A DNA stretch of 64,000 bases, taken from contig NZ_LQPS01000043.1 of NCBI RefSeq assembly GCF_002101885.1, positions 372,001 to 436,000 on the forward strand, in the 5' to 3' direction. This document shows positions 22,455-31,402 of this stretch, in pieces (position 1 is the stretch's first letter; the number at the start of each line of letters is the position of its first letter). Under the pieces are notes generated by a model. That model was not told where the DNA came from and made no database searches. It saw only the letters and a list, made by a program, of their open reading frames with translations. The stretch comes from Mycolicibacter senuensis (GTDB taxonomy: Bacteria; Actinomycetota; Actinomycetes; Mycobacteriales; Mycobacteriaceae). The position numbers and the translations under genes were made by a program.

Positions 22455-23339
22455 CTATACGACCTGGGCTCCGGGAGTACCCTCCGGTTCGATCGTGGCC
22501 GCCTCCAACGGCGACCGGCGGGAGCGGCGCAGCCGGCGCTCCAGCGCGGTGGCACCCGCCGACAGCGCCAGGTTTCCGCTGATCATCAACGCCGCGATCA
22601 CCAGCAGGGCGGGCAGGTAATTGCTGTATTGGGACCCGACCACCGTGCCCTGGCGGACCATCTCCACGAACGTGATCTGGTAGCCGATCGCGGTGTCCTT
22701 CAGCGCCACCACCAGCTGCGAGACCAGCACCGGCAGCATCGCGGTGACGGCCTGCGGCAGCAGCACCAGCCGCATCGAGCGGCCCCAGCTCAGCCCCAAA
22801 GCGGCGGCCGCCTCGGACTGCCCGCGGGGCAGGGCGTGCACCCCGGCCCGCACGATCTCGGCGATGACGGCGCCGTTGTACAGCGTCAGGCCGGTCACCA
22901 CCCCGGCCAGCGCGATCTGCTGCGGCGGAAACGCATTGAGCACGCCGTAGATGAAGTAAGCGAAGATCATCATGATCAGCACCGGGATCGCCCGGAAGAA
23001 CTCCACCAGCACCCCGCAGCACCAGCGGACCGGCCGGATGCTCGACAGTCGGCCGACACCGAGGCCGACACCCAGCACCAAGGCCAGCCCGATGGCCCAC
23101 GCGGCCGCGGTCAGCGTGCCGGTCACCCCGGGCAACACGTAGGTCCGCCACAGGTCGGCGGTCAAAAACGGTGTCCACTTCTCCGCGGCCAACTGGCCCT
23201 TGGCCGACAGCCGCGAATACACCAGCCAGCCCAGCAATGCCACGATCAGCACGGTCGCCACCGATATGGCGTGGTGGCGGACGCGGGCCCGCGGCCCGGG
23301 TGCGTCGAACAGCACGGTTGCGCCCGCCGCCGACCTCAT
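22455..23339 (-). CDS. gluD: Glutamate/amino-acid ABC transporter permease (GluD-like)
   Basis: The protein has 294 residues, with a longer N-terminus than GluC and about five to six membrane helices. The ABC-coupling loop EAAAALGLSWGRSMRLVLLPQA matches the EAA motif. ATG 23339 overlaps the gluC stop (ATGA), which fixes the start and implies coupling. It is the last gene of a four-gene uptake operon. The permease pair plus binding lipoprotein and ATPase resemble the GluABCD glutamate system of corynebacteria and some mycobacteria. Confidence 0.9.
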   Translation of the reverse strand: MRSAAGATVLFDAPGPRARVRHHAISVATVLIVALLGWLVYSRLSAKGQLAAEKWTPFLTADLWRTYVLPGVTGTLTAAAWAIGLALVLGVGLGVGRLSSIRPVRWCCGVLVEFFRAIPVLIMMIFAYFIYGVLNAFPPQQIALAGVVTGLTLYNGAVIAEIVRAGVHALPRGQSEAAAALGLSWGRSMRLVLLPQAVTAMLPVLVSQLVVALKDTAIGYQITFVEMVRQGTVVGSQYSNYLPALLVIAALMISGNLALSAGATALERRLRRSRRSPLEAATIEPEGTPGAQVV

Positions 23340-24013
23340 CGCGACACCGCCCAACGGCGGCCCAGATACCCGAACAGCAGCCCCAGCGGCAGGGTGAGCA
23401 CGACGAAACCGGCCGCGAAGATCCCACCCACCGCCATCAGCGCCGCGGTGTTCTCGGTCATCGTCTTCATCAGCAGCGCCGCCTCGGCGACCCCGATCGC
23501 CGAGGCCAGCGTGGTGTTCTTCGTCAACGCGATCAACACCGATCCCAGCGGGATGATCACCGCCCGAAAAGCCTGAGGCAACAAGATGATCCGTAGATTC
23601 TGGCCGAAGCTGAGCCCCAGTGACCGGGCGGCCTCGGCCTGGCCGATCCCGACCGTGTTGACGCCCGAACGTAACGCCTCACACACGAACGACGCCGTGT
23701 ACACGCCCAACCCGAGCACCGCCAGCCGAAAATTGCTGTCGTCGATCGACGTCGGCGAATGCGCATCGGTGAGCGTCACTCCCAGCGTCTGGGCCAGGCC
23801 GAACGAGCACAGCAGCAACAGCAGGGTCAACGGGGTGTTGCGCACCAGGTGTACATAGGCCGCACCCAGCCACCGCAGCGCCGGAACCGGAGCCAGCCGC
23901 ATCGCCGCCAGCCCGGTGCCCAGCAGCAACGCCAGCCCGCCCGACAGCACTGCCAACTCGACGGTGACGGTGAACGCCTCGACGATCTGGCCCCGGTACT
24001 CGGCGAACATCAT
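23336..24013 (-). CDS. gluC: Glutamate/amino-acid ABC transporter permease (GluC-like)
   Basis: The protein has 225 residues, about five membrane helices and the HisM-type permease signature. The EAA loop reads AEAARSLGLSFGQNLRIILLPQAFR. It starts MMFAEYRGQIVEAF; ATG 24013 overlaps the gluB stop by 4 bases, and ATG 24010 is the only close alternative. It pairs with the downstream GluD-like permease to form the membrane channel. Confidence 0.9.
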   Translation of the reverse strand: MMFAEYRGQIVEAFTVTVELAVLSGGLALLLGTGLAAMRLAPVPALRWLGAAYVHLVRNTPLTLLLLLCSFGLAQTLGVTLTDAHSPTSIDDSNFRLAVLGLGVYTASFVCEALRSGVNTVGIGQAEAARSLGLSFGQNLRIILLPQAFRAVIIPLGSVLIALTKNTTLASAIGVAEAALLMKTMTENTAALMAVGGIFAAGFVVLTLPLGLLFGYLGRRWAVSR

Positions 24014-24831
24014 CGCGCGACCGGCGGGGGATCGGGCACCGCGAACCCGGCGGCGCCGAAGTTGTCGACGAACGCCGCCCGCCACGAGCCGTCGCGCTCC
24101 ATCTGTTCGATGGCGTCGTTGATGCGGTGCCGCAGACCGTCGTTGCCCTTGCGCACCCCGATCCCGTACTCCTCCTGCGAGAATCGTTCGCCGACCAGCT
24201 TGAAAGCACCGGGGCTCTGGGCGGCATAGCCGGCCAGGATCACGTCATCGGTGGTCACCGCGTCGATGGCGCCGTTGCGCAGGGCTTCCACGCACGCCGA
24301 GTAGGTGTCGTAGCGCTGCAGCTGCACCCCGGGATAGCGGTCCTTGATGCGTTGGGCGGGAGTGGATCCCGACACCGAACACAGCTTCTTGTGGCGTTGC
24401 AGCGACGCTGTGCCGGTGATGTCGGTGTTGTCGGCCCGCACCAACAGCGACTGCCCGGCCAGCAGGTAGGGCCCGGCGAAGTCGACCTTCTCCAGCCGCG
24501 AATCGGTGATCGAATAGGTGGCCACCACATAGTCCACCTGACCGTTGCGCAGCAGCATCTCGCGTTGCCCGGACGGCGCTTCGAGCCAGGCGATGCGCTC
24601 AGCCGGGTAGCCCAACCGCCCGGCGACGTAGCGGGCCACGTCGACGTCGAACCCGCCGAGTGTGCCGTCGGGTCTTTTGACACTCAACCCGGGCTGGTCG
24701 AACTTGACACCGATGGTGATCTTGCCGCTGTCGTGGGGCGTGCACGCCGCGGCGAGCGCAGCCACGGCGGACCCCGCTGCCGTCACGGCACAAAGCCGCG
24801 CCAGCCGGTGCAACAGCCGCCGAACCCGCAT
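24010..24831 (-). CDS. gluB: Glutamate-binding lipoprotein (GluB-like)
   Basis: The protein has 273 residues. The signal peptide ends in the lipobox LAAAC at about residue 30, so it is anchored outside the membrane. The periplasmic-binding domain of the polar amino-acid type has GFDVDVARYVAGRLGY, VDYVVATYSITDSR and VDAVTTDDVIL-like segments (AIDAVTTDDVILAGY). It captures the substrate and delivers it to GluC/GluD. Glutamate is inferred from operon order and family likeness, and other acidic amino acids are possible. The start codon overlaps the gluA stop region. Confidence 0.9.
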   Translation of the reverse strand: MRVRRLLHRLARLCAVTAAGSAVAALAAACTPHDSGKITIGVKFDQPGLSVKRPDGTLGGFDVDVARYVAGRLGYPAERIAWLEAPSGQREMLLRNGQVDYVVATYSITDSRLEKVDFAGPYLLAGQSLLVRADNTDITGTASLQRHKKLCSVSGSTPAQRIKDRYPGVQLQRYDTYSACVEALRNGAIDAVTTDDVILAGYAAQSPGAFKLVGERFSQEEYGIGVRKGNDGLRHRINDAIEQMERDGSWRAAFVDNFGAAGFAVPDPPPVAR

Positions 24832-25589
24832 CAGTGGTCGAGGACCCGGGCGAGAAAGTCTTTGGCGCGCGCGGACTTCGGCTTGCCGAAGAACTCCGCC
24901 GGCGGGGCGTCCTCGACGATCGTCCCGTCGGCCATGAAGACCACCCGATCGGCGGCGCGGCGAGCGAAGCCCATCTCGTGGGTCACCACCACCATGGTCA
25001 TCCCGTCGTCGGCCAGTGAACTCATCACCGCCAGCACCTCGCTGATCATCTCCGGGTCGAGCGCACTGGTCGGCTCGTCGAACAGCATCACCTTCGGGTC
25101 CATCGCCAGGGAACGGGCGATCGCCACCCGCTGCTGCTGCCCGCCGGACAGTTGAGCGGGGTGTTTGCGGGCCTGATCGGCCACCCCGACCCGTTCCAGC
25201 AGTGCCATCGCCCGCCGCTGCGCCTGCGCCCGCGGGGTCTTGTGCACCTTCATCGGTGCCAGTGTGACGTTGTCGAGGACGGTCTTGTGCGGAAACAGGT
25301 TGAACGACTGGAACACCATCCCGACCTGCGCCCGCAGCCGGGCCAGTGGCGCGCCCTCGGCCGGCAACGGCTCGCCGTCGACGGTGATGGTGCCCGAGTC
25401 GATGGTCTCAAGTCGGTTGATGGTGCGGCACAGGGTGGACTTGCCCGAGCCCGACGGACCGAGGATCGCCACCACGTCGCCGCGCGCGACGTCGAGGTTG
25501 ATGTCGCAGAGCACATGCAGGTCGCCGAAGTACTTGTTGACGTCCCGGATGGCGATCATCGGCACGGGATCCGGCCCGCCGCTGGTCAT
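24831..25589 (-). CDS. gluA: Glutamate ABC transporter ATPase (GluA-like)
   Basis: The protein has 252 residues. It has Walker A GPSGSGKST, the Q-loop in FQSFNLFPH, signature LSGGQQQR, Walker B VMLFDEPTSALD, and the switch histidine in VVTHEM. This is the polar amino-acid (GlnQ/GluA) class. ATG 25589 has a TAGGGT -10 element 8 bases upstream; an internal start (MIAIRDV) ten codons later is possible. It is the first gene of gluABCD and is divergent from miaB. Confidence 0.92.
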   Translation of the reverse strand: MTSGGPDPVPMIAIRDVNKYFGDLHVLCDINLDVARGDVVAILGPSGSGKSTLCRTINRLETIDSGTITVDGEPLPAEGAPLARLRAQVGMVFQSFNLFPHKTVLDNVTLAPMKVHKTPRAQAQRRAMALLERVGVADQARKHPAQLSGGQQQRVAIARSLAMDPKVMLFDEPTSALDPEMISEVLAVMSSLADDGMTMVVVTHEMGFARRAADRVVFMADGTIVEDAPPAEFFGKPKSARAKDFLARVLDH

Positions 25590-25597
25590 GGCACCCG

Positions 25598-25603
25598 ACC
25601 CTA
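25598..25603 (-). promoter_or_regulatory. -10 element of gluABCD operon (leaderless)
   Basis: TAGGGT on the minus strand is followed by 8 bases and the gluA ATG. Confidence 0.45.
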
Positions 25604-25674
25604 CCGATGCGGTGTTCGCGGTTGTATCCCCAGCCGTGGGTCGATCCGATCGGTCCGGCCGACGCCGACAGCCG

Positions 25675-25680
25675 TAGCAT
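25675..25680 (+). promoter_or_regulatory. -10 element of miaB (leaderless)
   Basis: TAGCAT is followed by 7 bases and the GTG of miaB at 25688. The gluA and miaB promoters share the 98-base divergent gap. Confidence 0.5.
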
Positions 25681-25687
25681 AGTCCGG

Positions 25688-27154
25688 GTGAGTTCGCCGG
25701 TGATTTCCGAACAGCTACGCACCTATGAGGTACGCACCTACGGCTGCCAGATGAATGTTCACGACTCCGAACGCATCGCCGGCATGCTCGAACAGGCCGG
25801 TTACCGCCGCGCCGCCGCCGGCACCGACGCCGACCTGGTGGTCTTCAACACCTGCGCGGTGCGGGAGAACGCCGACAACAAGCTCTACGGCAACCTGAGC
25901 CACCTGGCGCCGAACAAGCGCAACAACCCCGACATGCAGATCGCCGTCGGCGGCTGCCTGGCCCAGAAGGACAAGGACGGCGTGCTGAGCCGGGCGCCGT
26001 GGGTGGACGTGGTGTTCGGCACCCACAACCTGGGCTCGCTGCCGGTGCTGCTGGAACGGGCCCGCCACAACCGTCAGGCGCAGGTCGAGATCGTCGAGTC
26101 GCTGCGGGAATTCCCGTCGTCGCTGCCGGCCGCGCGGGAATCGGCCTACGCGGCCTGGGTTTCCATCTCCGTCGGCTGCAACAACAGCTGCACGTTCTGC
26201 ATCGTGCCGTCGCTGCGGGGCCGCGAAGTCGACCGCAGCCCCGATGACATCCTCGCCGAAGTGCGGGCGCTTGCCGATCAGGGCGTTCTCGAGGTGACGC
26301 TGCTGGGCCAGAACGTCAACGCCTACGGCGTCTCGTTCGCCGACCCGGAACTGCCGCGCGACCGAGGGGCGTTCGCATCGCTGCTGCGGGCCTGCGGGGA
26401 CATCGACGGACTGGAGCGGGTCCGGTTCACCTCTCCGCACCCGGCCGAGTTCACCGACGACGTCATCGAGGCGATGGCGCAGACCCGCAACGTGTGTCCC
26501 ACGCTGCACATGCCGCTGCAATCCGGCTCCGATGTGGTGCTGCGGGCGATGCGCCGCTCCTACCGCGCCGAGCGCTATCTGGGGATTCTCGACCGGGTGC
26601 GAGCCGCCATCCCGGACGCGGCGATCACCACCGACCTGATCGTCGGGTTCCCGGGCGAGACCGAACGGGATTTCGACGACACCCTCGAGGTGGTACGGGC
26701 CGCCCGATTCGCCGCCGCATTCACCTTCCAATACTCCAAGCGTCCCGGGACACCGGCCGCGGAACTACCGGAGCAGCTGCCCAAAGAGGTTGTCCAGCAA
26801 CGCTACGACCGCTTGGTGGACCTCCAGGAGGAGATCTCACTGGCCGAGAACCGGGCACAGGTCGGGCGCACCGTGGAGGTGCTGGTCGCGGTCGGGGAGG
26901 GCCGCAAGGACGCCCAGACGGCGCGGATGAGCGGTCGGGCCCGCGACGGCCGGTTGGTGCACTTCGTGCCGGGCGGAGCCGATGTGCGTCCCGGTGACGT
27001 GGTGACCACGACGGTGACCGGCGCCGCGCCACATCATTTGCTGGCTGACGCTCCGCTGCACAGTCACCGCCGCACCCGAGCGGGTGACATCGCGGCCGGC
27101 CCCCCGCCCGGTGTCGGTCTGGGCATGCCGAAGATGCCGGGGGCGGCGCGATGA
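25688..27154 (+). CDS. miaB: tRNA-2-methylthio-N6-dimethylallyladenosine synthase
   Basis: MiaB adds a methylthio group to isopentenyl-adenosine at tRNA position 37, using two iron-sulfur clusters. The protein has 488 residues. The N-terminal UPF0004 domain holds its cluster cysteines (YGCQMN, NTCAVRE, GGCLAQ). The radical-SAM motif is CNNSCTFC (Cys164, 168, 171), and a C-terminal TRAM-like domain ends the core. A Pro/Gly-rich tail follows. The substrate tRNA base is made by miaA at 32 kb. The stop overlaps the start of the next gene (ATGA). Confidence 0.96.
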   Translation: MSSPVISEQLRTYEVRTYGCQMNVHDSERIAGMLEQAGYRRAAAGTDADLVVFNTCAVRENADNKLYGNLSHLAPNKRNNPDMQIAVGGCLAQKDKDGVLSRAPWVDVVFGTHNLGSLPVLLERARHNRQAQVEIVESLREFPSSLPAARESAYAAWVSISVGCNNSCTFCIVPSLRGREVDRSPDDILAEVRALADQGVLEVTLLGQNVNAYGVSFADPELPRDRGAFASLLRACGDIDGLERVRFTSPHPAEFTDDVIEAMAQTRNVCPTLHMPLQSGSDVVLRAMRRSYRAERYLGILDRVRAAIPDAAITTDLIVGFPGETERDFDDTLEVVRAARFAAAFTFQYSKRPGTPAAELPEQLPKEVVQQRYDRLVDLQEEISLAENRAQVGRTVEVLVAVGEGRKDAQTARMSGRARDGRLVHFVPGGADVRPGDVVTTTVTGAAPHHLLADAPLHSHRRTRAGDIAAGPPPGVGLGMPKMPGAAR

Positions 27155-27747
27155 GCGGTCCCAGCCCGAGCCCGGACGACTTCGAGGCCTACCGGGCCGA
27201 CATCGAGGCCGCCGAGCGGCGCGTTGCCAGCGAAATCGACCCCGGCGGTAGGGGACTGGTCGTCGCGATCGCGGTGTTCGTGCTGTTGGCGTCGTTTCTG
27301 CTGCCGCACACCGGAACCGTGCGGGGCTGGGATGTGTTGTTCGCGTCCAACGGTTCCGGCGAAGCGCTCGTGACGCTGCCGTCGCAGCTGTTCATGTGGC
27401 TGGCGCTGGTGTTCGGGGCCGGGTTCTCGATGCTGGCGTTGCTGACCCGGCGCTGGACGGTGGCCTGGGTGGCGCTGGCTGGCTCGGCGGTGGCCAGCGT
27501 GGCCGGGCTGCTGGCCGTATGGTCGCGGCAGACGGTGATGCAGGGCCATCCGGGTCCCGGCTTCGGGCTCATCCTGTCCTGGGTCACGGTGATCGTGCTG
27601 ACGTTTCACTGGGCTCGACTGGTGTGGGCGCGCACCGCGGTGCAACTGGCCGCCGAGGAGGAGCGCCGCCGACGCACCGCGCAGCGCCCGCCCCGAAGTG
27701 TGTTGGACGACATCAATCGTCCGGAGGACCGCCCGCCCGGGCAGTGA
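27151..27747 (+). CDS. Four-helix membrane protein (Rv2732c-like)
   Basis: The protein has 198 residues. Hydrophilic ends surround four membrane segments: about 33-52, 73-95, 103-122 and 132-155. The position directly after miaB with ATGA overlap matches Rv2732c, a conserved membrane protein of unknown function. The tail contains a basic RRRRTAQR stretch and ends in Pro/Asp-rich residues. The last 35 bases overlap the convergent gene. Confidence 0.8.
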   Translation: MSGPSPSPDDFEAYRADIEAAERRVASEIDPGGRGLVVAIAVFVLLASFLLPHTGTVRGWDVLFASNGSGEALVTLPSQLFMWLALVFGAGFSMLALLTRRWTVAWVALAGSAVASVAGLLAVWSRQTVMQGHPGPGFGLILSWVTVIVLTFHWARLVWARTAVQLAAEEERRRRTAQRPPRSVLDDINRPEDRPPGQ

Positions 27748-28453
27748 CCGCCGGAGCCCCCCTGCCGTCGCGGCTTCCCCGATAGGCCTGGGCGCGTAGT
27801 TCCGCCAGCCACCGGGGCCGCAGCACCACCCCCGGCGCGGTGTTCACGATCGGGTCGAATGACACATCGGCGCCCGCCGCCCCGCGGCACCGGCCCGGGG
27901 CGGTGAGCACCAGATCGGCCAGTGGCCGAAAGCCCCCCGTGCCGAGGGCCTGGTCGAGTTCGAAGCAGACCCGGCCCCGCTCGATCTCGCGTCGCATGCT
28001 GCGCAGCGCCAATCCGTAGCCGTGGACCGGGGTGACCAATCGGGCGCGCAGCCACCACGTGCCGTCCCGATAGCCCAGCGGCATGAGCGTGGTCATGGTC
28101 ACCGCCGTCCATGACAGCACGGGGCGCAACCCCAGCATGCGGCCCAACACCCCCGAACCCGCCGACACCAAGAGGATGTCCCAGCAGTCCTGACCGTGTT
28201 GCGGAGAGGGCACCCGCAGGGCCAATCCGACGGCGTCGGGTGCGGTGCCCGGAGTGCCCGCCGCCTTGGAGATGCGAGCGACCACGGCTGAGGACGCCAG
28301 CGGCAGACCCTCGTCGGCCGGTGCGAGGCGGTCCAGGAAGCCGGTCGCCAGGACGCCGGACGGATGGAACACCCGACGGCGCCGCGCGGCGGCCCCCCAG
28401 CGGAACACCCGCGCGGCGGGGCCGGTCAGCGTCGCGGCACGTCTCCGCGCCAC
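27713..28453 (-). CDS. Catalase-superfamily-like conserved protein, function unknown
   Basis: The protein has 246 residues. The segments RVFHPSGVLATGFLDR and SSAVVARISKAAGTPGTAPDAVGLALRV are reminiscent of the N-terminal barrel of SrpA-like catalases, in which the substrate enters near a His. I could not identify a full catalase heme-ligand motif, and the length is far short of a catalase. It may be a heme-binding or heme-less relative. The GTG start lies within the end of the upstream START-domain gene (28-base overlap), so translation is likely coupled. It ends inside the convergent membrane-protein gene. Confidence 0.55.
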   Translation of the reverse strand: MARRRAATLTGPAARVFRWGAAARRRRVFHPSGVLATGFLDRLAPADEGLPLASSAVVARISKAAGTPGTAPDAVGLALRVPSPQHGQDCWDILLVSAGSGVLGRMLGLRPVLSWTAVTMTTLMPLGYRDGTWWLRARLVTPVHGYGLALRSMRREIERGRVCFELDQALGTGGFRPLADLVLTAPGRCRGAAGADVSFDPIVNTAPGVVLRPRWLAELRAQAYRGSRDGRGAPAVTARAGGPPDD

Positions 28454-28884
28454 GCGCCGGTCTCCGCGGGTTGGTTCTCGATGAAGTCCTTGAACCGCTG
28501 CAGATCCGAGTGGACCCGGTGGTCGAGGATGTTGAGTTTGTCGGCGACGTTCTCCACGACGCCGTCGGGGTCGATGTCCATCTGGGTGGTCACCCGGGTG
28601 GTGTCCTCATCGATCTTGTGGAACGTGACCACGCCGCCGTGACGGGGACCGGTGTCGGAGCGCCAGGCCACCCGTTCCTCGGGGTGTTGCTCGGTGATGG
28701 TGGCGTCGAACTCACGCGTCGCGGGCCCCACCTTGATCGTCCAGTGCAGGTGGGTGTCGTCGCGCTGTTCGATGCGCTCGACACCCTCCATGAACTGCGG
28801 GAACGACTCGAACTGGGTCCATTGGTTGTAAACCGTCCGGATCGGCCGCTTGACGTCGAGAGCGGCGGTGATATTGCTGGCCAT
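28426..28884 (-). CDS. SRPBCC (START-fold) family protein
   Basis: The protein has 152 residues. The START/cyclase-dehydrase pattern is clear: VKRPIRTVYNQWTQFESFPQFMEGV, then WTIKVGPATREFDATITEQHPEERVAWRS and GGVVTFHKI. These proteins bind hydrophobic ligands in a helix-grip fold, and many have no known catalysis. The ATG follows GGGGGGAAGT. The 28-base overlap with the catalase-like gene downstream implies a functional pair, possibly ligand carrier and heme or redox partner. Confidence 0.85.
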   Translation of the reverse strand: MASNITAALDVKRPIRTVYNQWTQFESFPQFMEGVERIEQRDDTHLHWTIKVGPATREFDATITEQHPEERVAWRSDTGPRHGGVVTFHKIDEDTTRVTTQMDIDPDGVVENVADKLNILDHRVHSDLQRFKDFIENQPAETGAWRGDVPRR

Positions 28885-28959
28885 ACTTCCCCCCAGGTGA
28901 GATGGTCGTTGTCACCAAAGGGGTTAACCCGGCCTGCCCGGCCGCCAAACATCGCCCGG

Positions 28960-30303
28960 TCAGCGCCGGGTGAGCGCCTGCTCTGCGGCCTGGGCCCATT
29001 GCCGCCACTGTTCGGCGTTGGCGCTGGCCTCCGCGGCGTCCTTGTCACGGCCGGCCGCCTGTGCCTTCTGTGCTTGGCGTTCGAATTGCTCAGCGCGGGT
29101 ACGGAACTGGGCGGCGCGGGCCTGCGCTTCCGGATCCACGCCGGAGGCGTCGGCGGCCGCGCCGGCGTCGCGGAGCTTCTTCTCCACGGCACGCAGGCGC
29201 CGCTCCAGTTCGGCGGAGCGCTCCCGGGGGACCTTGCCGATCTCGTCCCACTTGTTCACGATCGAGCGCAGCGCGGTGCGCGCCGCATTCTGGCTGGCCG
29301 GGTCGATCCGCTCGGCGTCGGCCAGCAGCGCCTCCTTCGCGGTGGCATTGGCCACCAGTTCGGCGTCGCGTTCGGCGTTGGCGGCGTTGCGAGCGCTGAA
29401 GAAGGTGTCCTGGGCGGCCTTGAACCGCTGCCACAACGCCTCGTCGGCGTCCTTGGACGCCCGCCCGGCCGCCTTCCAGGTGGTGAGCAGTTCCCGGAAT
29501 GTGGCACTGGTCGCCGCCCAGTCGGTCGAGCCGGCCAGCTCCTCGGCCCGCTTGCACAACCGTTCCTTGTCCTCGCGCGCCCCCGCCCGCCCGCGATCCA
29601 GGTCGGCGAAGTGCGAACCGCGCCGCCGGTTGAAGCCGTCCCGGGCCGCGGCATAACGCTTCCACAGGGCGTCATCGGTCTTACGGTCCAGGCCGGTGAT
29701 CGTGCGCCACTCCTCGAGGATGGTCCGCAGCCGGTCGCCGGCGGCCTTCCACTGCGTGGAGTTCGCGGCCAGCTCCTCGGCCTCGGCGGCAAGTGCCTCT
29801 TTGCGGGCGGTCGCCGCGGCCCGCTGCTCGTCGCGCTGCGCCCGGTTCGCCGCGGCGACGGCATCGGCGCGCTCGCGGACCGCGGTGACCCGGGCCGCCA
29901 GCGCATCGACATCGCCGAGCACATTCGCGGTGGGCAACGACTCGGCCAGCGCCGCTGCCGAGGCCTTGATCTTGCGCGCGTCGCCGCTCCCGGAGGCCAG
30001 TCGTTCCTCGAGCAGGGTGACCTCGGTGCTCAGATCATCGAAGCGCCGGCCGAAGTGCGCGAACGCGGCCTCGGGGTCACCGGCCTGCCACGAGCCGATC
30101 TGTCGCTCGCCGGCCGCGGTGACCAGCCACACCGTGCCGTCGTCGTCGACCCGCCCGAAGCGATGCGGATCAGCGCTGGGAGGCCCGGCGACGGCCGGGG
30201 CGGGCCGGACCCCGGGCTTCGGGCCGGGTCGGGGCCCCGGTCGCGGACCCGGGCGGGGGATGGGGGCGGATGAACCGCTGTCGATGGTCATCGCTGTCGT
30301 CAC
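28960..30303 (-). CDS. DUF349 repeat coiled-coil protein
   Basis: The protein has 447 residues. After a Pro-rich N-terminus (about 10-45) come several DUF349 units, each with a W-K-A or FKAA pattern (for example LWQRFKAAQDTFF and TDDALWKRYAAARDGFNRRRG). The rest is long charged coiled coil ending in AEQALTRR. It corresponds to Rv2731 by position. DUF349 proteins are of unknown function in actinobacteria. GTG 30303 is followed by an in-frame ATG four codons later, either of which could serve. A DMT transporter gene is divergent. Confidence 0.85.
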   Translation of the reverse strand: MTTAMTIDSGSSAPIPRPGPRPGPRPGPKPGVRPAPAVAGPPSADPHRFGRVDDDGTVWLVTAAGERQIGSWQAGDPEAAFAHFGRRFDDLSTEVTLLEERLASGSGDARKIKASAAALAESLPTANVLGDVDALAARVTAVRERADAVAAANRAQRDEQRAAATARKEALAAEAEELAANSTQWKAAGDRLRTILEEWRTITGLDRKTDDALWKRYAAARDGFNRRRGSHFADLDRGRAGAREDKERLCKRAEELAGSTDWAATSATFRELLTTWKAAGRASKDADEALWQRFKAAQDTFFSARNAANAERDAELVANATAKEALLADAERIDPASQNAARTALRSIVNKWDEIGKVPRERSAELERRLRAVEKKLRDAGAAADASGVDPEAQARAAQFRTRAEQFERQAQKAQAAGRDKDAAEASANAEQWRQWAQAAEQALTRR

Positions 30304-30447
30304 CTAACCCTTCGCGGTCAACCCGCGCGTCTGCCGCGCACCGCGGCGCCTTCGATCTACCTAGACGTATCCAAGAGTATTCAAGCAGTTAACCGCCGTG
30401 CTGTACCGGCAACTCGGCGGCGACCGGGCGGATCCGCGGCCGGCGGG

Positions 30448-30453
30448 TATTCT
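30448..30453 (+). promoter_or_regulatory. Candidate -10 of DMT transporter gene
   Basis: TATTCT lies 21 bases before the ATG at 30475, leaving a short leader that carries GAGGGAGGGG. The rest of the 171-base gap shows no gene. Confidence 0.4.
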
Positions 30454-30474
30454 TGCGCGGTTGAGGGAGGGGCC

Positions 30475-31392
30475 ATGTCGACAGGAAATGTCATCGCGGC
30501 GCTGCTCGCGCTGTGCGCCGCGCTGGCGTCCGCGATCGGCGATGTGATCCGCCAGCGGTCCGCCCAGGAGATCACCGACCAGCAGGTCGGGCACCTACAG
30601 CTGTTCTGGTTGTCGCTGCGCGACGCGCGCTGGTGGGGCGGCGGGGCCGCGGCGGTGGCCAACTACGCGCTGCAGGCGTTGGCGTTGGCGGTGGGTTCGG
30701 TGATCCTGGTGACCGGTCTGCAGGTGACCGCGCTGTTGTTCGCATTACCGATGTACGCCTGGTTGACCCATCGCCGGGTCACCAATTGGGAGTGGATGTG
30801 GGCGGTGCTGCTGGCCGCGGCGCTGGCGGTGGTGGTGATCGTCGGCGACCCGACCGAGGGCAAGCAGCATGCGCCGGCGCGGACCTGGATCACGGTGTCG
30901 GTGGTGGTGGTCACGTTGTTGCTGGCCTGCGTGGTGGCTGCCCGCCGACTCCGGGGCCGGCCGGCCGCCGCGGTGCTGCTGGCCGTGGTGGCCGGTACCT
31001 CGCTGGCGGTGTTCGCGTTGCTGACGAAAGTGCTCGTGGAGCTGATCAAAGCCGAGGGTCTGGAAGACGCGCTGGAGTCGCCCGTGGTGGTGCCCTGGCT
31101 GGCCGCGACGTTGGCCGGGATGATCTTCCAGCAATCGGCGTTCCGGGCCGGCGCCTTGACGGCATCGATGCCGACGATGATCGTGGCCAAACCCCTGGTG
31201 GCCAGTGCGCTGGGCGTGCTGCTGCTCAACGAGCACATTCAGGCCGGCGGGGTCGAGGACGCCGCGGTGATCATCGGGGTGGTGCTGATCATCATCGCGA
31301 CGGCGGCCTTGGCCCGGGGCGAGGCCGCCACCATCGTCGCTGATGCCGGAGGCGCAGACCGGGAATCACCGGTGGCGTCACCGACGAGCTAG
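30475..31392 (+). CDS. DMT-family membrane transporter
   Basis: The protein has 305 residues with about nine or ten membrane helices and an internal duplication like EamA/DMT drug-metabolite transporters. Features include the start NVIAALLALCAALASAIGDVIRQRSA and, in the second half, AGALTASMPTMIVAKPLVASALGVLLLNE. It corresponds to Rv2729c. The substrate is unknown; related mycobacterial proteins are annotated only as integral membrane proteins. The start follows a strong GGGAGGGG site. The next gene starts 10 bases after the stop. Confidence 0.85.
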   Translation: MSTGNVIAALLALCAALASAIGDVIRQRSAQEITDQQVGHLQLFWLSLRDARWWGGGAAAVANYALQALALAVGSVILVTGLQVTALLFALPMYAWLTHRRVTNWEWMWAVLLAAALAVVVIVGDPTEGKQHAPARTWITVSVVVVTLLLACVVAARRLRGRPAAAVLLAVVAGTSLAVFALLTKVLVELIKAEGLEDALESPVVVPWLAATLAGMIFQQSAFRAGALTASMPTMIVAKPLVASALGVLLLNEHIQAGGVEDAAVIIGVVLIIIATAALARGEAATIVADAGGADRESPVASPTS

Positions 31393-31402
31393 CCGGGGTC
31401 TC

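Noticed and set aside
28921..28930. GGGTTAACCC palindrome upstream of the SRPBCC gene
   Set aside because: It is a 10-bp palindrome without further symmetry and can occur by chance; no regulator is implied.
28111..30273. A 720-residue open frame on the plus strand opposite the DUF349 gene and its neighbours
   Set aside because: It crosses several clear genes on the minus strand and its residues are Arg/Pro/Gly-rich without any family motif. Long antisense frames are expected in GC-rich DNA.
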